A DNA stretch of 56,695 bases, taken from assembly GCA_964508705.1 (NCBI GenBank), contig CAZDUS010000011.1, forward strand, positions 1 through 56,695, given 5' to 3'. This DNA comes from CAZDUS01 sp964508705. Lineage in GTDB: Bacteria > Verrucomicrobiota > Kiritimatiellia > CAIKKV01 > CAITUY01. This document shows positions 41,112 to 50,583 of this stretch, piece after piece. A model generated the notes under the pieces. It saw nothing but the letters and a program-made list of their open reading frames with translations. It had not been told where the DNA came from and did not search any database. The position numbers and the translations under genes are program-made. Each line of letters opens with the position of its first letter. The first letter of the stretch is position 1.

Positions 41112-43237
41112 CCCCGTCGGCAAGAATAGCGGGGCGCCGGCGCAAGGTGTCCCCTGCCGATAGCCGGTTTCTGGACCGGGACCTCAACTGGCTGGAATTC
41201 AACCGCCGGGTTTTGAATGAGGCTGCTGATGAACGGACGCCATTGCTGGAGAGGGTCAATTTTCTGTCCATTTTCACGTCGAATCTAGACGAATTTGTGA
41301 TGAAGCGGGTGTATGGCCTGCGGGAACGTGTGCACGCCGGGATTGCCACGATTCGTCCGGATGCGCCCTATACGGATGCGGGTCTCCTCAATACCATTCA
41401 CGCGACCATTCAGGACCTGTTGATCCAGCAGGCTTTCATCTACAAGACTTCGGTCAAGCCGGCGCTGGCTCGGCAAGGGATTCATTTGCTGGGCTGGGAA
41501 GCCCTCTCGGAAGATGAAAAACAGCAGGCAAGGCTGATTTTTGAAAAAACCATTTTTCCTGTGTTGACACCGCTATGTGTTGATCCGGGGCATCCGTTTC
41601 CTTTTATTTCCAACCTCTCGTTATCGCTGGGGATGACGGTTACTGATCCGGAGGGTGGCACCACGGCGTTTGCCCGCGTCAAGATTCCTGACAGTTTACC
41701 TCAATGGGTGAAACTCGATGGGAACGCTGAGCCGGGTGGGTATCGTTTTGTATCCCTTGTTGACCTTATAATCCGGCATCTGGATCGTCTGTTTCCCCGC
41801 ATGAAGGTGGATGGCGTCTTTCCCTTCCGAGTGACCCGCAATGCAGAAGTGGAGGGCGATCTTGATGATGTCGAGGATTTGCTACAGGCGGTGGAGGAAC
41901 AAGTTCGCCAGCGCCGGATGGAATGTGTGGTGAGGTTGGAGATTCCGCCCAAGGTGGCACCCCTTACTTACTCCATTCTCATGGATGCCTTGAACGTGTC
42001 CAGGGAGGACATCTATGAACTTCCGGCGTTAATGGAATACCGGACCTTGCGTGCTGTAGCCGCCTTGCCGTTTCCGGATTTGAAATACAAGCCGTGGACA
42101 CCGGTTGTTCCCCAGCGAATGCAGGCGGAGGGCGTAGGGATTTTCGATGTGATCCAGGGAGGGGATATCCTGGTGCATCATCCCTACGAATCGTTTGACG
42201 ACACCGTGCTTCGCCTGATCCGCGAAGCTGCGGAGGATCCGGCGGTTTTGGCCATCAAAATGACCCTGTACCGGACGGGGCAGGACAGTCCCTTTGTGCC
42301 CCTGCTGATCCGGGCGGCTGAACGGGGCAAGCAAGTGGCCTGCCTTGTGGAACTTAAGGCGCGGTTTGATGAGGTTGACAACATTGCCTTGGCCCAGAAA
42401 ATGGAGCGGGCGGGGGTTCATGTGGTGTATGGAGTGGAGGGATTGAAAACCCACACCAAGACCACGCTCATTGTGCGGCGTGAGCATGGGGAAGCCCGTT
42501 GTTATGCCCATATCGGCACCGGGAATTACCACCGGCAGACGGCGCGCCTTTATGTGGATACCAGTCTGTTGACGTGTCGCGCGGATCTGATGGCGGATAT
42601 GGCTGAACTGTTTAATTATCTGACGGGCCGCTCGCTTCAGAGCGATTACCGCAAGCTGCTGGTGGCGCCAGTCACCATGAAGCAGCGGTTTCTGGCGATG
42701 ATCCAGCGCGAGGTTGATCACCAGCTTGCGGGCCGGCCAGCCCATATCCTGGCCAAGATGAACCAGGTGGAGGACCGGGACATTATTAAGGCGCTCTATG
42801 CCGCCAGTCAGGCCGGGGTCAGTATCGATCTGATTGTGCGCGGATTCTGCACGTTACGTCCCGGTGTGCCAGGACTAAGCGATACCATTCGCGTCATTTC
42901 GGTGATCGGTCGGTTCCTGGAGCATTCCCGGATTTTCCATTTTCTGAATGGAGCTTCGGATCCACTGGAGGGTGAGTTCTATATCGGGTCGGCGGATTGG
43001 ATGCACCGGAATCTTGAGGGTCGCGTTGAGGCCATTACACCGATAGAAGACCGTGCGTGCCGGGAAGAATTATGGCGTATCCTGAACATTCATCTGGCGG
43101 ATCGGCGCAGGGCCTGGGATATGCGCCCGGATGGAACCTATGTCCAACGGTGTTCCCAATCGAACACCGATGCAGGAGCGGTTTTGGGATCACATGAGAG
43201 GCTGATGTGCGAAGGCCCCCGGCCCGGTTGGTGCTGA
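41108..43237 (+). CDS. ppk: Polyphosphate kinase 1
   Basis: 709 residues from ATG 41108, coupled to pfk. It polymerises the ATP gamma-phosphate into polyphosphate, reversibly. Opening: FLDRDLNWLEFNRRVLNEA, the family N-terminus. GLKTHTKTTLIVRREHGEARC contains the autophosphorylated-His region and YAHIGTGNYH the phosphate-binding loop; FLEHSRIFHF holds the second conserved His. Position after the Pho island suggests phosphate storage is linked to the same response, though no Pho-type site is visible before pfk. Confidence 0.95.
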   Translation: MTPSARIAGRRRKVSPADSRFLDRDLNWLEFNRRVLNEAADERTPLLERVNFLSIFTSNLDEFVMKRVYGLRERVHAGIATIRPDAPYTDAGLLNTIHATIQDLLIQQAFIYKTSVKPALARQGIHLLGWEALSEDEKQQARLIFEKTIFPVLTPLCVDPGHPFPFISNLSLSLGMTVTDPEGGTTAFARVKIPDSLPQWVKLDGNAEPGGYRFVSLVDLIIRHLDRLFPRMKVDGVFPFRVTRNAEVEGDLDDVEDLLQAVEEQVRQRRMECVVRLEIPPKVAPLTYSILMDALNVSREDIYELPALMEYRTLRAVAALPFPDLKYKPWTPVVPQRMQAEGVGIFDVIQGGDILVHHPYESFDDTVLRLIREAAEDPAVLAIKMTLYRTGQDSPFVPLLIRAAERGKQVACLVELKARFDEVDNIALAQKMERAGVHVVYGVEGLKTHTKTTLIVRREHGEARCYAHIGTGNYHRQTARLYVDTSLLTCRADLMADMAELFNYLTGRSLQSDYRKLLVAPVTMKQRFLAMIQREVDHQLAGRPAHILAKMNQVEDRDIIKALYAASQAGVSIDLIVRGFCTLRPGVPGLSDTIRVISVIGRFLEHSRIFHFLNGASDPLEGEFYIGSADWMHRNLEGRVEAITPIEDRACREELWRILNIHLADRRRAWDMRPDGTYVQRCSQSNTDAGAVLGSHERLMCEGPRPGWC

Positions 43238-43280
43238 ATCCATCGGACTGCGCTACAGGCATGTCATAAGATTGACTGTT

Positions 43281-43886
43281 TCAAGAAGAAGCCGAGAATG
43301 CCAGGCGCTGGATGGATGAGGCCAGTTTTCTGAAATCGGGCGGTTTAAGCACATATTCGTGAATGCCGGCTTCCCTCGCTTGTTCAGGCGAGACGCATTC
43401 GCTATACCCTGTAAATAGAATCACGGGAATGGTCGGACTAATCCTAAGTATTTCCTTTGCAAGAGATATGCCGATGATGACTGGCATTGTCTGGTCAGTC
43501 ACGATCAAGTCAAAATCCGTAGCGTTTGTGCGAAATCTGTTCAAGGCCTTTACGCTGTCGTTTTCCGTCAGGACAATACCGTCGGGGTTCGGATTTTTTG
43601 CTGAAGAATTTAGAAGATCCTTTTTCGAGATGGTAATTAGTACCGTCAACGTTTGGTGCAGGAATTCCTGCACGGATTGTCTTTTGATCAGGTCGCGTCC
43701 GAACTGAGCATAGGCATGGGTTTTCAAGTCGTACTCGCGTATGACCCCCATGACACGATGCTCAGTATCGACGACTGGCAAAAAAGGCCAGTCACGATGG
43801 TTTCGGAACAGCTAAAATACATTGTATATTGAATCTGAAATCTCAACGGCTGTAATGTCCGTGCATATTGTCTTCAAGTCCATCAT
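43281..43886 (-). pseudogene. CBS domain-receiver domain protein, interrupted by an amber codon
   Basis: Reading on the - strand from ATG 43886 or 43883 behind AGGAG, the frame gives a CBS domain start (MDLKTICTDITAVEIS), then TAG at 43814-43812. It continues in the same frame with the rest of the CBS domain (FLPVVDTEHRVMGVIREYDL). A receiver-like domain follows (DFDLIVTDQTMPV, PVILFTGYSE, YVLKPPDFRKL). The receiver keeps phospho-acceptor Asp, Thr and Lys but its N-terminal acidic pair is replaced (TVLITISKKD). Base composition is richer in A+T than the neighbours. A decayed regulator is most likely; stop-codon readthrough is the alternative. Confidence 0.7.
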
Positions 43887-44098
43887 ATACTCCTGTTGTC
43901 AGTGGAATTAAAAAAACAGACAGAGTGAACTCGTCTCAACAATGGTCGAGTTTTGTTAGAAAGTGGTGAGAGGGTGATTTGTATTTGATTAATTCTGGAA
44001 CAAATGACAGAGGGATAAGGCTTTTCTGCTGAAAGGGGGTGGTATAGCATTACTGCCAAGGGTGAAGGATTGTGGGGTGCCCTGTCAGGAGGAGCGTT

Positions 44099-45451
44099 AT
44101 GGATCGTTTATTCGGGACGGATGGAATCCGGGGGCAGGCGAATCGTTATCCGATTACCGCTGAAGTGGCGTTGCAGGTCGGGAAGGCCATCGGACATGTA
44201 TTCAAGGCTACCGGGCATGGGTCCTGCCGCGCGGTGATTGGCAAAGATACGCGACTTTCGGGCTATATGCTGGAAACGGCGCTCACCAGCGGGTTGGTCT
44301 CCATGGGGATGGACGTGTTGTTAGTGGGGCCGGTGCCCACACCGGCGGTGGCTCATCTTGCGAGGTCGATGGCGGCGGAAGTGGGGATCATGTTGACGGC
44401 CTCGCATAACCCGTCCGACGACAACGGCATCAAAATTTTCGGTGGGGATGGATTCAAGATTTCCGACGAGATTGAGGGCGAAATAGCGCGGCATGTTGTT
44501 TCCGGCGAATTGAGCAGTGCGCATATTCGGAGCGACCAGTTGGGGAAGGCTTATCGCATCGAGGATGCCCGGGGCCGGTATATTGAATTTGCCAAGAGCA
44601 CGATCAAGAATCAGGACTTGCAGGGGCTGAAGGTGGTCCTCGACTGCGCCAACGGGGCGGCCTATTTCATCTCGCCGCTGATTTTCAAGGAGTTGGGCGC
44701 CAAGGTGACCAAGATTCATGTGGAGCCTGACGGGTATAACATCAACAACAAATGCGGGGCCTTGCATCCGGAGGCGGTGGCGAAGGTGGTGAGGGAAGAG
44801 GGGGCTGATATTGGCGTGGCGTTTGATGGCGACGCCGACAGGGTGCTTTTTTGCGATGCGGTGGGCCGTGTGGTCGATGGGGACCGGATCCTGGCGATGT
44901 GCGCATTGGACTTCAAGGCGAGGAATCAATTGGCGGCGAACACGCTGGTTGTGACCACCATGAGCAATATGGGGTTGCACGATGCGATGAGGAAGGCGGG
45001 CATCCATGTGGAAACGACGGATGTGGGGGACCGGCTGGTGATCGAGCAGATGAGGAAGACCGGCGCGACGGTTGGCGGGGAGAAGAGCGGGCATGTGATC
45101 CTAATGGATTACGCCACAACGGGCGACGGCATCATTACGGCGTTGCAGGTGATGAGGTTGATGAAGCAGAAGAAGATTTCGCTATCCGAACTGGCGGCTT
45201 GCATGGATGAGTATCCCCAGCAACTGGTTAGTCTGAAGGTTAAGCACAAGGTGCCGATCGCGGACCTGCCGGGATTGATGTGGGTGATGGGACAGTGCGA
45301 GGAGGATCTTGGGGCGACGGGGCGGATGATCGTGAGGTATTCCGGGACGGAGAATAAGATCCGGTTGCTGGTGGAGGCGAAGGAACAGGCCAAGGTGGAC
45401 CGCTGGATCGCGGCGTTGACGGAGGCGGTACACAAGGAGTTGGGATCATGA
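44099..45451 (+). CDS. glmM: Phosphoglucosamine mutase
   Basis: 450 residues from ATG 44099, behind GGAGGAG; the frame is open from 44072. It converts glucosamine 6-phosphate to glucosamine 1-phosphate. Start MDRLFGTDGIRGQAN, phosphoserine loop MLTASHNPSDDNGIKIFGGD, metal loop GVAFDGDADRVLFCD and C-terminal phosphate-binding MIVRYSGTENKIRLLVEA are all intact. The stop overlaps the next start (ATGA). The upstream 43887-44098 stretch is A/T-rich with no feature I can name. Confidence 0.95.
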   Translation: MDRLFGTDGIRGQANRYPITAEVALQVGKAIGHVFKATGHGSCRAVIGKDTRLSGYMLETALTSGLVSMGMDVLLVGPVPTPAVAHLARSMAAEVGIMLTASHNPSDDNGIKIFGGDGFKISDEIEGEIARHVVSGELSSAHIRSDQLGKAYRIEDARGRYIEFAKSTIKNQDLQGLKVVLDCANGAAYFISPLIFKELGAKVTKIHVEPDGYNINNKCGALHPEAVAKVVREEGADIGVAFDGDADRVLFCDAVGRVVDGDRILAMCALDFKARNQLAANTLVVTTMSNMGLHDAMRKAGIHVETTDVGDRLVIEQMRKTGATVGGEKSGHVILMDYATTGDGIITALQVMRLMKQKKISLSELAACMDEYPQQLVSLKVKHKVPIADLPGLMWVMGQCEEDLGATGRMIVRYSGTENKIRLLVEAKEQAKVDRWIAALTEAVHKELGS

Positions 45452-46356
45452 AGGCGATGATTGTGGATGCGGGGAGTCCGGCGGGGTGTTACCCGATAAC
45501 CTGTGCGAGACTTCTGGCGGATTGTCCGGTGGCGAACCGGCCGCTGGTTGTGGTGCAGAAGGTTCGTTTGGAGGAAGGCGGCTTCAAGGTTGTCGAGAAG
45601 CCAGGCAGGGCGGCGGCGTTGTGGGTGAGGGGTGATGCGTGGCTATCGGTGGCGGTGATCAATGGGCTGGCGAGAGCTGAGGGGCCGGTGGCGGTGCGGG
45701 ACGAGCAGGGGGAGATATTGGCGTGGATAGGGGATAAGGAGGGACATGTGGTTGGCGGCGGAGAGGAGATCAAGGCGGATGGGGAGACATTCCGTATTCG
45801 GTATGCATGGGATTTGTTGCGCGTGAATGAATATGCGGTTGGAGAGTTGTGCATGGACCGGGTGGAGGGGGAGGTTAGTCCGGCGGCGACTGTCGAGGGG
45901 CGGCTGGTCCTGGGTAAGGGGTCGCGTGTGTTGCCGGGAGTGTACATTGAAGGCAAGGTGATGATTGGCGCCGACTGCAAGGTGGGGCCCAACTGTTATA
46001 TCCGGGGTAATACCAGTATCGGGGATGGATGCCATATCGGGCAGGCGGTGGAGATCAAGAATTCCATTGTGATGAAGGGGAGTAGTATCGGGCATCTGAG
46101 TTACTGCGGGGACTCGATTATCGGGGAAGGGGTTAATTTTGGAGCGGGGACGATCACGTCTAACTTCAGGCATGATGGAGGGAATCACCGGTCTATGGTG
46201 GGCGGTGGTTTGGTGGATACGGGGAGGATCAAGTTTGGAGCGGTGGTGGGTGATCATGTGCATACGGGGATTCACACGGCGATTTATCCGGGGCGGAAAC
46301 TGTGGCCGGGAGTGAGTACGCGTCCGGGGGCTGTCGTGCAGCGGGATGTGGAGTGA
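45448..46356 (+). CDS. GlmU-like left-handed beta-helix acetyltransferase without uridylyltransferase motif
   Basis: 302 residues. The C-terminal part, from about residue 140, is a hexapeptide-repeat beta-helix (KVMIGADCKVGPNCYIRGNT). It has the GlmU acetyltransferase block: SIGHLSYCGDSIIGEGVNFG, with the catalytic-type His, then GAGTITSNF and NHRSMV. The N-terminal 130 residues lack the G-x-G-T-R-M nucleotide loop of the pyrophosphorylase domain and have only a reduced, divergent form. It sits between glmM and glmS, so it should act on glucosamine 1-phosphate in UDP-GlcNAc synthesis. The uridylyl step would then need another enzyme. Full GlmU activity is doubtful. Confidence 0.75.
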   Translation: MKAMIVDAGSPAGCYPITCARLLADCPVANRPLVVVQKVRLEEGGFKVVEKPGRAAALWVRGDAWLSVAVINGLARAEGPVAVRDEQGEILAWIGDKEGHVVGGGEEIKADGETFRIRYAWDLLRVNEYAVGELCMDRVEGEVSPAATVEGRLVLGKGSRVLPGVYIEGKVMIGADCKVGPNCYIRGNTSIGDGCHIGQAVEIKNSIVMKGSSIGHLSYCGDSIIGEGVNFGAGTITSNFRHDGGNHRSMVGGGLVDTGRIKFGAVVGDHVHTGIHTAIYPGRKLWPGVSTRPGAVVQRDVE

Positions 46357-46379
46357 TGGGGGGGTAGGGGTGGGCGGGA

Positions 46380-46400
46380 GGGTTTAGGGTTCGGGGTTCA
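46380..46400 (+). repeat. Heptamer tandem repeat (GGGTTYR family) before glmS
   Basis: GGGTTTA, GGGTTCG and GGGTTCA follow each other in exact 7-bp register between the GlmU-like gene and glmS. The same unit recurs at 56062-56089 and 56186-56206. Confidence 0.75.
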
Positions 46401-46463
46401 GGCGGGAAAGATGAATCCCTCCAGTGGCGGGACAAGTTATGAAGAATGAAAGGGGGGTGGGGT

Positions 46464-48305
46464 ATGTGTGGAATTGTTGGATATGTTGGCGGGAAGCGGG
46501 CGGTTGATGTTCTTCTGAACGGGCTCAAGCGACTTGAGTATCGGGGATATGATTCTGCGGGGATTGCCGTGGTGGCGGATAAGCAACTGCATGTCCTGAA
46601 GCACGAGGGCAAGGTCCGTGTTTTGGAGCAGTTGGTTTATAGCCGGTGGGATGAGGCTTTCCGTGAGACGTTGCATGCCGGAATTGCGCATACACGTTGG
46701 GCCACGCATGGCAGTCCGACGGAGGCAAATGCGCATCCCCACGCCGATCAATCCGGCCGGTTGGCGATGGTTCACAACGGGATCATTGAGAACTACGCGG
46801 CTATACGGCGGCAACTTGAAGCCAAGGGGCATAAGTTCATTTCCCAGACTGACAGCGAGGCGTTGATTCATCTCATTGGTGAATTGTATCAAGGCGAACT
46901 TGTGGATGCGGTGTGCGCGGCGCTCAAGCATGTGGAGGGGACGTATGGCATTGCCGTGGTGTCGGCGGATGAGCCCGACCGGATTGTGGTGGCGCGCAAG
47001 GGAAGTCCGCTGGTGATCGGGATCGGGGACGGGGAAACGATAGTCGCCAGTGATGTGGCTGCGATCATTGCGCATACCCGGCAGGTGATTTATCTGGAGG
47101 ATGACGATGTGGCGGTGCTGACGGCACAGGGCGCCGATGTCCGGAATATTCATAATATCCCTGTCTCGCACGAGGTGGCCAAGGTGGATTGGGATGTTGG
47201 GGTGGCGGAGAAGGGCGGGTATGAGCACTTCATGCTCAAGGAGATCCTTGAACAGCCGGAGGCGCTGGCGAATACCCTGCGCGGCAGGCTGGATGAGTCC
47301 ATGGGTACGGCGATTCTTTCCGGGTTGGCCTTGACTCCGCGCGAGTTGTCGGGAGTCAGGAGGGTGATCATTGTCGCCTGCGGTACGTCGCTCCATGCGG
47401 GCATGATCGGGAAATATTATTTTGAGGAACTGGCGGACCTGCCCACGGAGGTTGAACAGGCGGCGGAGTATCGTTACCGGAACCCCATCATTCAGCCGGA
47501 CGACATGGTTGTGGCGATCAGTCAGTCGGGTGAGACGGCGGATACACTGGCGGCGGTACGGGAGGCGAAGCAGAAGGGGGCGCTGGTGGTGGGGATTTGC
47601 AATGTGGTGGGCTCGACGATTGCACGGGAAACGGGGCGGGGGGTGTATTTGCATGCGGGGCCAGAAATCGGCGTGGCGTCCACCAAGGCGTTCACCTGTC
47701 AGTTGATGGTGTTGTTGATGATGGCGCTTAAGATCGGGCGGTGCCGGCGGTTGTCGCGGCAGAACGGCATTGATATCTGCGCTGAGATTCGGGGGATACC
47801 CGCCTTGGTCAAAGGGGTGTTGGGCTCGAACGAAGCGGTTATCAAGGCGGCACAGCGGTATTATGAGGCGCGCGATTTCTTCTTTCTGGGGCGGGGGTAC
47901 ATGTATCCTGTGGCGTTGGAGGGAGCGCTCAAGCTCAAGGAGATTAGTTACATTCATGCGGAGGGGTATCATGCGGCGGAACTCAAGCATGGGCCGATTG
48001 CGTTGCTGGATGAGAAGGTGCCGGTGCTGGCGTTGATCAACGATATCGCCGGCAAGGAAAAGACACTTGGCAATGTTCAGGAATGCAGGGCACGGCAGGC
48101 ACCCGTGATTGGCGTGGTGACGGAAGGGGACGAGGAGGCGGGGCGGCAGGTGGATGCTGTGATAACAGTTCCTAGGTGCTCCCACCTATCGGCGCCTATA
48201 GCCGGGGTCGTGGCGTTGCAGTTGTTCGCCTACCATGTGGCGAGGTTGCGGGGGTGTCCGATTGACCAGCCGCGGAATCTGGCGAAGAGCGTGACGGTGG
48301 AGTAG
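46464..48305 (+). CDS. glmS: Glutamine--fructose-6-phosphate aminotransferase
   Basis: 613 residues from ATG 46464, the start that places the nucleophile Cys directly after Met (MCGIVGYVGGKRAVDVLLNG). The N-terminal glutaminase half contains AHTRWATHGSPTEANAHPH and HNGIIENY. The two SIS domains show CGTSLHAGMIGKYYFE and SQSGETADTLAAVREAK, and the end is QPRNLAKSVTVE. It supplies glucosamine 6-phosphate to GlmM. A further ATG at 46446 is less likely. No glmS ribozyme is evident in the 107-base leader, which instead contains a heptamer repeat. Confidence 0.96.
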   Translation: MCGIVGYVGGKRAVDVLLNGLKRLEYRGYDSAGIAVVADKQLHVLKHEGKVRVLEQLVYSRWDEAFRETLHAGIAHTRWATHGSPTEANAHPHADQSGRLAMVHNGIIENYAAIRRQLEAKGHKFISQTDSEALIHLIGELYQGELVDAVCAALKHVEGTYGIAVVSADEPDRIVVARKGSPLVIGIGDGETIVASDVAAIIAHTRQVIYLEDDDVAVLTAQGADVRNIHNIPVSHEVAKVDWDVGVAEKGGYEHFMLKEILEQPEALANTLRGRLDESMGTAILSGLALTPRELSGVRRVIIVACGTSLHAGMIGKYYFEELADLPTEVEQAAEYRYRNPIIQPDDMVVAISQSGETADTLAAVREAKQKGALVVGICNVVGSTIARETGRGVYLHAGPEIGVASTKAFTCQLMVLLMMALKIGRCRRLSRQNGIDICAEIRGIPALVKGVLGSNEAVIKAAQRYYEARDFFFLGRGYMYPVALEGALKLKEISYIHAEGYHAAELKHGPIALLDEKVPVLALINDIAGKEKTLGNVQECRARQAPVIGVVTEGDEEAGRQVDAVITVPRCSHLSAPIAGVVALQLFAYHVARLRGCPIDQPRNLAKSVTVE

Positions 48306-48369
48306 GGGCGGGCATTGACTTGGGTGGAGTGGGTGAATACGATACAAAGCCTTGGTGAGGATAACGGCA

Positions 48370-48744
48370 ATGAAAACATTGGATAAACTTTGCATCCGGG
48401 AATTGACGGCGAGATGCCGGCTGGGCGTGACGGAGGCCGAACGGCGCAAGCCACAGGACATTGTTGTGACGGTGACGTTGCATGCGGATTTGATGAAGGC
48501 GTGCCGGAGCGACCGGTTGGCGGATTCCGTGGATTACAAGGGTATCAAGCTGAACATCCTGGCGGAGTTGGAGAAGAAGTCGTTCAAGTTGATTGAGCGG
48601 GTGGCCCAGCGGGTGGCGGATATTGCTATGCGGAATGAGCGGGTGGAGCGGGTCAATGTGGTGGTGCAGAAGCCGGGCGCGTTGCGGCATGCCCGTTGCA
48701 GTGAAATTGAAATCGAACGAGAGAGGAAGAAGGTGGCGGGATGA
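48370..48744 (+). CDS. folB: Dihydroneopterin aldolase
   Basis: 124 residues from ATG 48370; a GTG at 48352 is in frame upstream. It cleaves dihydroneopterin in folate synthesis. CIRELTARCRLGVTEAERRK, SVDYKGIKLNILAELEKKS and LIERVAQRVADIAM hold the conserved active-site residues, and VVVQKPGALRHA follows. The stop overlaps the folE start (ATGA), joining two steps of the same pathway. Confidence 0.92.
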   Translation: MKTLDKLCIRELTARCRLGVTEAERRKPQDIVVTVTLHADLMKACRSDRLADSVDYKGIKLNILAELEKKSFKLIERVAQRVADIAMRNERVERVNVVVQKPGALRHARCSEIEIERERKKVAG

Positions 48745-49301
48745 ACAAGGAACGGGTAGCGCAACTGGTTAAGCAACTGCTGGTGGAGATTGGTGAAGAT
48801 CCCAACCGGGAAGGGTTGTTGAAGACGCCTGACCGTGTGGCGGCCGCCTATGAATTTCTGACATCCGGTTACCGGACCAACCTGGAAGAGGTTGTGAATA
48901 ACGCTGTGTATGCGGCGGAGGCTAACAACATGGTGGTGCTCAAGAACATTGAGTTATACAGCCTATGCGAACACCATATGTTGCCGTTTTTCGGGAAGTG
49001 CCATATTGGATATATTCCGAGGACAAAGGTGTTGGGTGTGAGCAAGTTGGCGCGGATTGTGGATGTGCTGGCGCGGCGGTTGCAGATTCAGGAGCGACTG
49101 ACGGCGCAGGTGGCGAATGAGATCATGGACACGATTAATCCCGAGGGGGTTGGCGTGGTGATGGAGTGTCGGCATTTGTGCATGTGCATGCGGGGTGTTG
49201 AGAAGCAGGATTCCGTGATGACGACGTCGACGGTGCTGGGGAGCTTCCACAACAGTGCTAGCACGCGGGCGGAGTTCATGAGTTTGGTTGGGCGGGGGTA
49301 A
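48741..49301 (+). CDS. folE: GTP cyclohydrolase I
   Basis: 186 residues. It makes dihydroneopterin triphosphate from GTP. Zinc ligands are in LCEHHMLPFFGKCHIGYIP (Cys, His) and MECRHLCMCMRGV (Cys). VLGVSKLARIVDVLARRLQ and QERLTAQVANEI are conserved. It is translationally coupled to folB. Confidence 0.96.
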   Translation: MNKERVAQLVKQLLVEIGEDPNREGLLKTPDRVAAAYEFLTSGYRTNLEEVVNNAVYAAEANNMVVLKNIELYSLCEHHMLPFFGKCHIGYIPRTKVLGVSKLARIVDVLARRLQIQERLTAQVANEIMDTINPEGVGVVMECRHLCMCMRGVEKQDSVMTTSTVLGSFHNSASTRAEFMSLVGRG

Positions 49302-49353
49302 GGGGGGGGAGGGGACAGGGTTCAGGAAAGAATGATGAGGGGGGGCGGAGGGA

Positions 49354-49395
49354 TTGAATATCCAATGTTCAAAAAGGAATATTCAATGTCCAAGG
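49354..49395 (+). repeat. Heptamer tandem repeat between folE and the reductase gene
   Basis: Six imperfect units in 7-bp register, among them TTGAATA, TCCAATG, TTCAATG and TCCAAGG. It lies in the convergent space between folE and the - strand reductase. Confidence 0.65.
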
Positions 49396-49450
49396 TGGTG
49401 GGGAAATATAGCGAGAGGGAGAGAGACCATAGACCTTTGGGTCCGGGAAG

Positions 49451-50461
49451 TTACATCTGCTTGATTGTTTGCCAGAATTGAAGGTCAACGGGTATGCCTT
49501 TTTCGAGATTGGTTTTTCGTTCGGAAAGCATGCCTTGGCCGGGAAAGCGGACCTTCTGGGTGCCCTCGATCGCAGGGGCTTCAAGAAAATCCTGAATGAT
49601 GGCATTCACCTTGTCTTCAACATGGGAGGCTCCCATTCGCGATATGATGTCAATGGCCATGAAGACTTGAGATACACCGGTCTCCCCGCCGCGTTGAGTG
49701 ATCTCGCGGGTTGAATCGCCATCAGCAATGATTGTGGCCATAAGATCAAGAACGAAGGCTAGTCCCGAGCCTTTCCAATAACCGATTGGAAGTGGGTTTC
49801 CTGATTTCAGGACGGCATTTGGGTCGGTGGTGAGCTTACCATTTTCATCATAGCCGCCTGCCAGAGGCAAATCGTCGCCACTCCGACGGTAGCTGGCGAG
49901 TTTGCCCATGGAGAACTGGCTCATGGCCATATCCAGAAGGACAGGACCTTCTGCGTGCGGGATGCAGACCACCAAGGGGTTATTCCCGATTTTTTTCGTG
50001 GCAGAACCCCAGGGCGGCATGAGCGCGACGGTGTTGGTCCAGCATATCCCGATGCATCCTGCCTCTGCGGCCAGTAATCCGTAGGTGCCTGCCCGCATCC
50101 AGTGGTTGGTGTTGCGCAGTCCGACACAGCCTATGCCGTGTATCCGTGACAGTTCGATGGCGCGGTTCATGGCGGTTGAGGCATTGAGGATGCCGATCCC
50201 GCGCTTGCCATCCCATTGTTCGATAGCGCCGAGAGCATTTACACGTTCCGGCGAGACGTGCGTCTTAACGATGCCTGCCTTGACATCCGATACGAAGGAA
50301 GGAAAGCGGTTTAGTCCATGCGAGGGAACGCCGTCGCATGTGTTTTCGGTGAAGACACGGGCACACTGTTGAGCGGCGTCATTTCCAAGTCCCACGGAAA
50401 GCAGGACTCGAGTCAGTTCATGAAGGAGTTCGTTGAAGGCGACTCGTTGTATCTCATTCAT
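49451..50461 (-). CDS. Ldh_2-family dehydrogenase, 2,3-diketo-L-gulonate reductase-like
   Basis: 336 residues of the malate/L-lactate/ureidoglycolate dehydrogenase family, which uses a non-Rossmann NAD(P)H fold. Conserved stretches are DGVPSHGLNRFPSFVSDVKA (the His/Arg start), VGLRNTNHWMRAGTYGLLAA and WTNTVALMPPWGSATKKIGN. The last of these closely resembles DlgD/YiaK. A conserved Gly/Asp-rich part near GNPLPIGYWKGSGLAFVLDL follows. The substrate is probably a 2-oxo sugar acid such as 2,3-diketogulonate. No other pathway genes adjoin, so the exact substrate is uncertain. Confidence 0.82.
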   Translation of the reverse strand: MNEIQRVAFNELLHELTRVLLSVGLGNDAAQQCARVFTENTCDGVPSHGLNRFPSFVSDVKAGIVKTHVSPERVNALGAIEQWDGKRGIGILNASTAMNRAIELSRIHGIGCVGLRNTNHWMRAGTYGLLAAEAGCIGICWTNTVALMPPWGSATKKIGNNPLVVCIPHAEGPVLLDMAMSQFSMGKLASYRRSGDDLPLAGGYDENGKLTTDPNAVLKSGNPLPIGYWKGSGLAFVLDLMATIIADGDSTREITQRGGETGVSQVFMAIDIISRMGASHVEDKVNAIIQDFLEAPAIEGTQKVRFPGQGMLSERKTNLEKGIPVDLQFWQTIKQM

Positions 50462-50583
50462 GTTATTCCGGTCTCCGTAGGGATGGTTCCGTTTCTCTGC
50501 ATTGGAAAGTAACTTAAGGGGTGGATGCAGTCGACGTCATTTGTTGCTGCTAAGGGTTTGGGTGGTTGTGTGATGTATGCTAA

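Noticed and set aside
46357..46463. glmS ribozyme in the glmS leader
   Set aside because: The leader is only 107 bases, mostly G-rich repeat, with no sign of the conserved ribozyme core. In addition, glmS follows glmM in one cluster here.
46437..48185. 582-codon open frame on the - strand
   Set aside because: Antisense to glmS, which has all family motifs. The antisense product is His/Arg/Pro-rich without recognisable domains.
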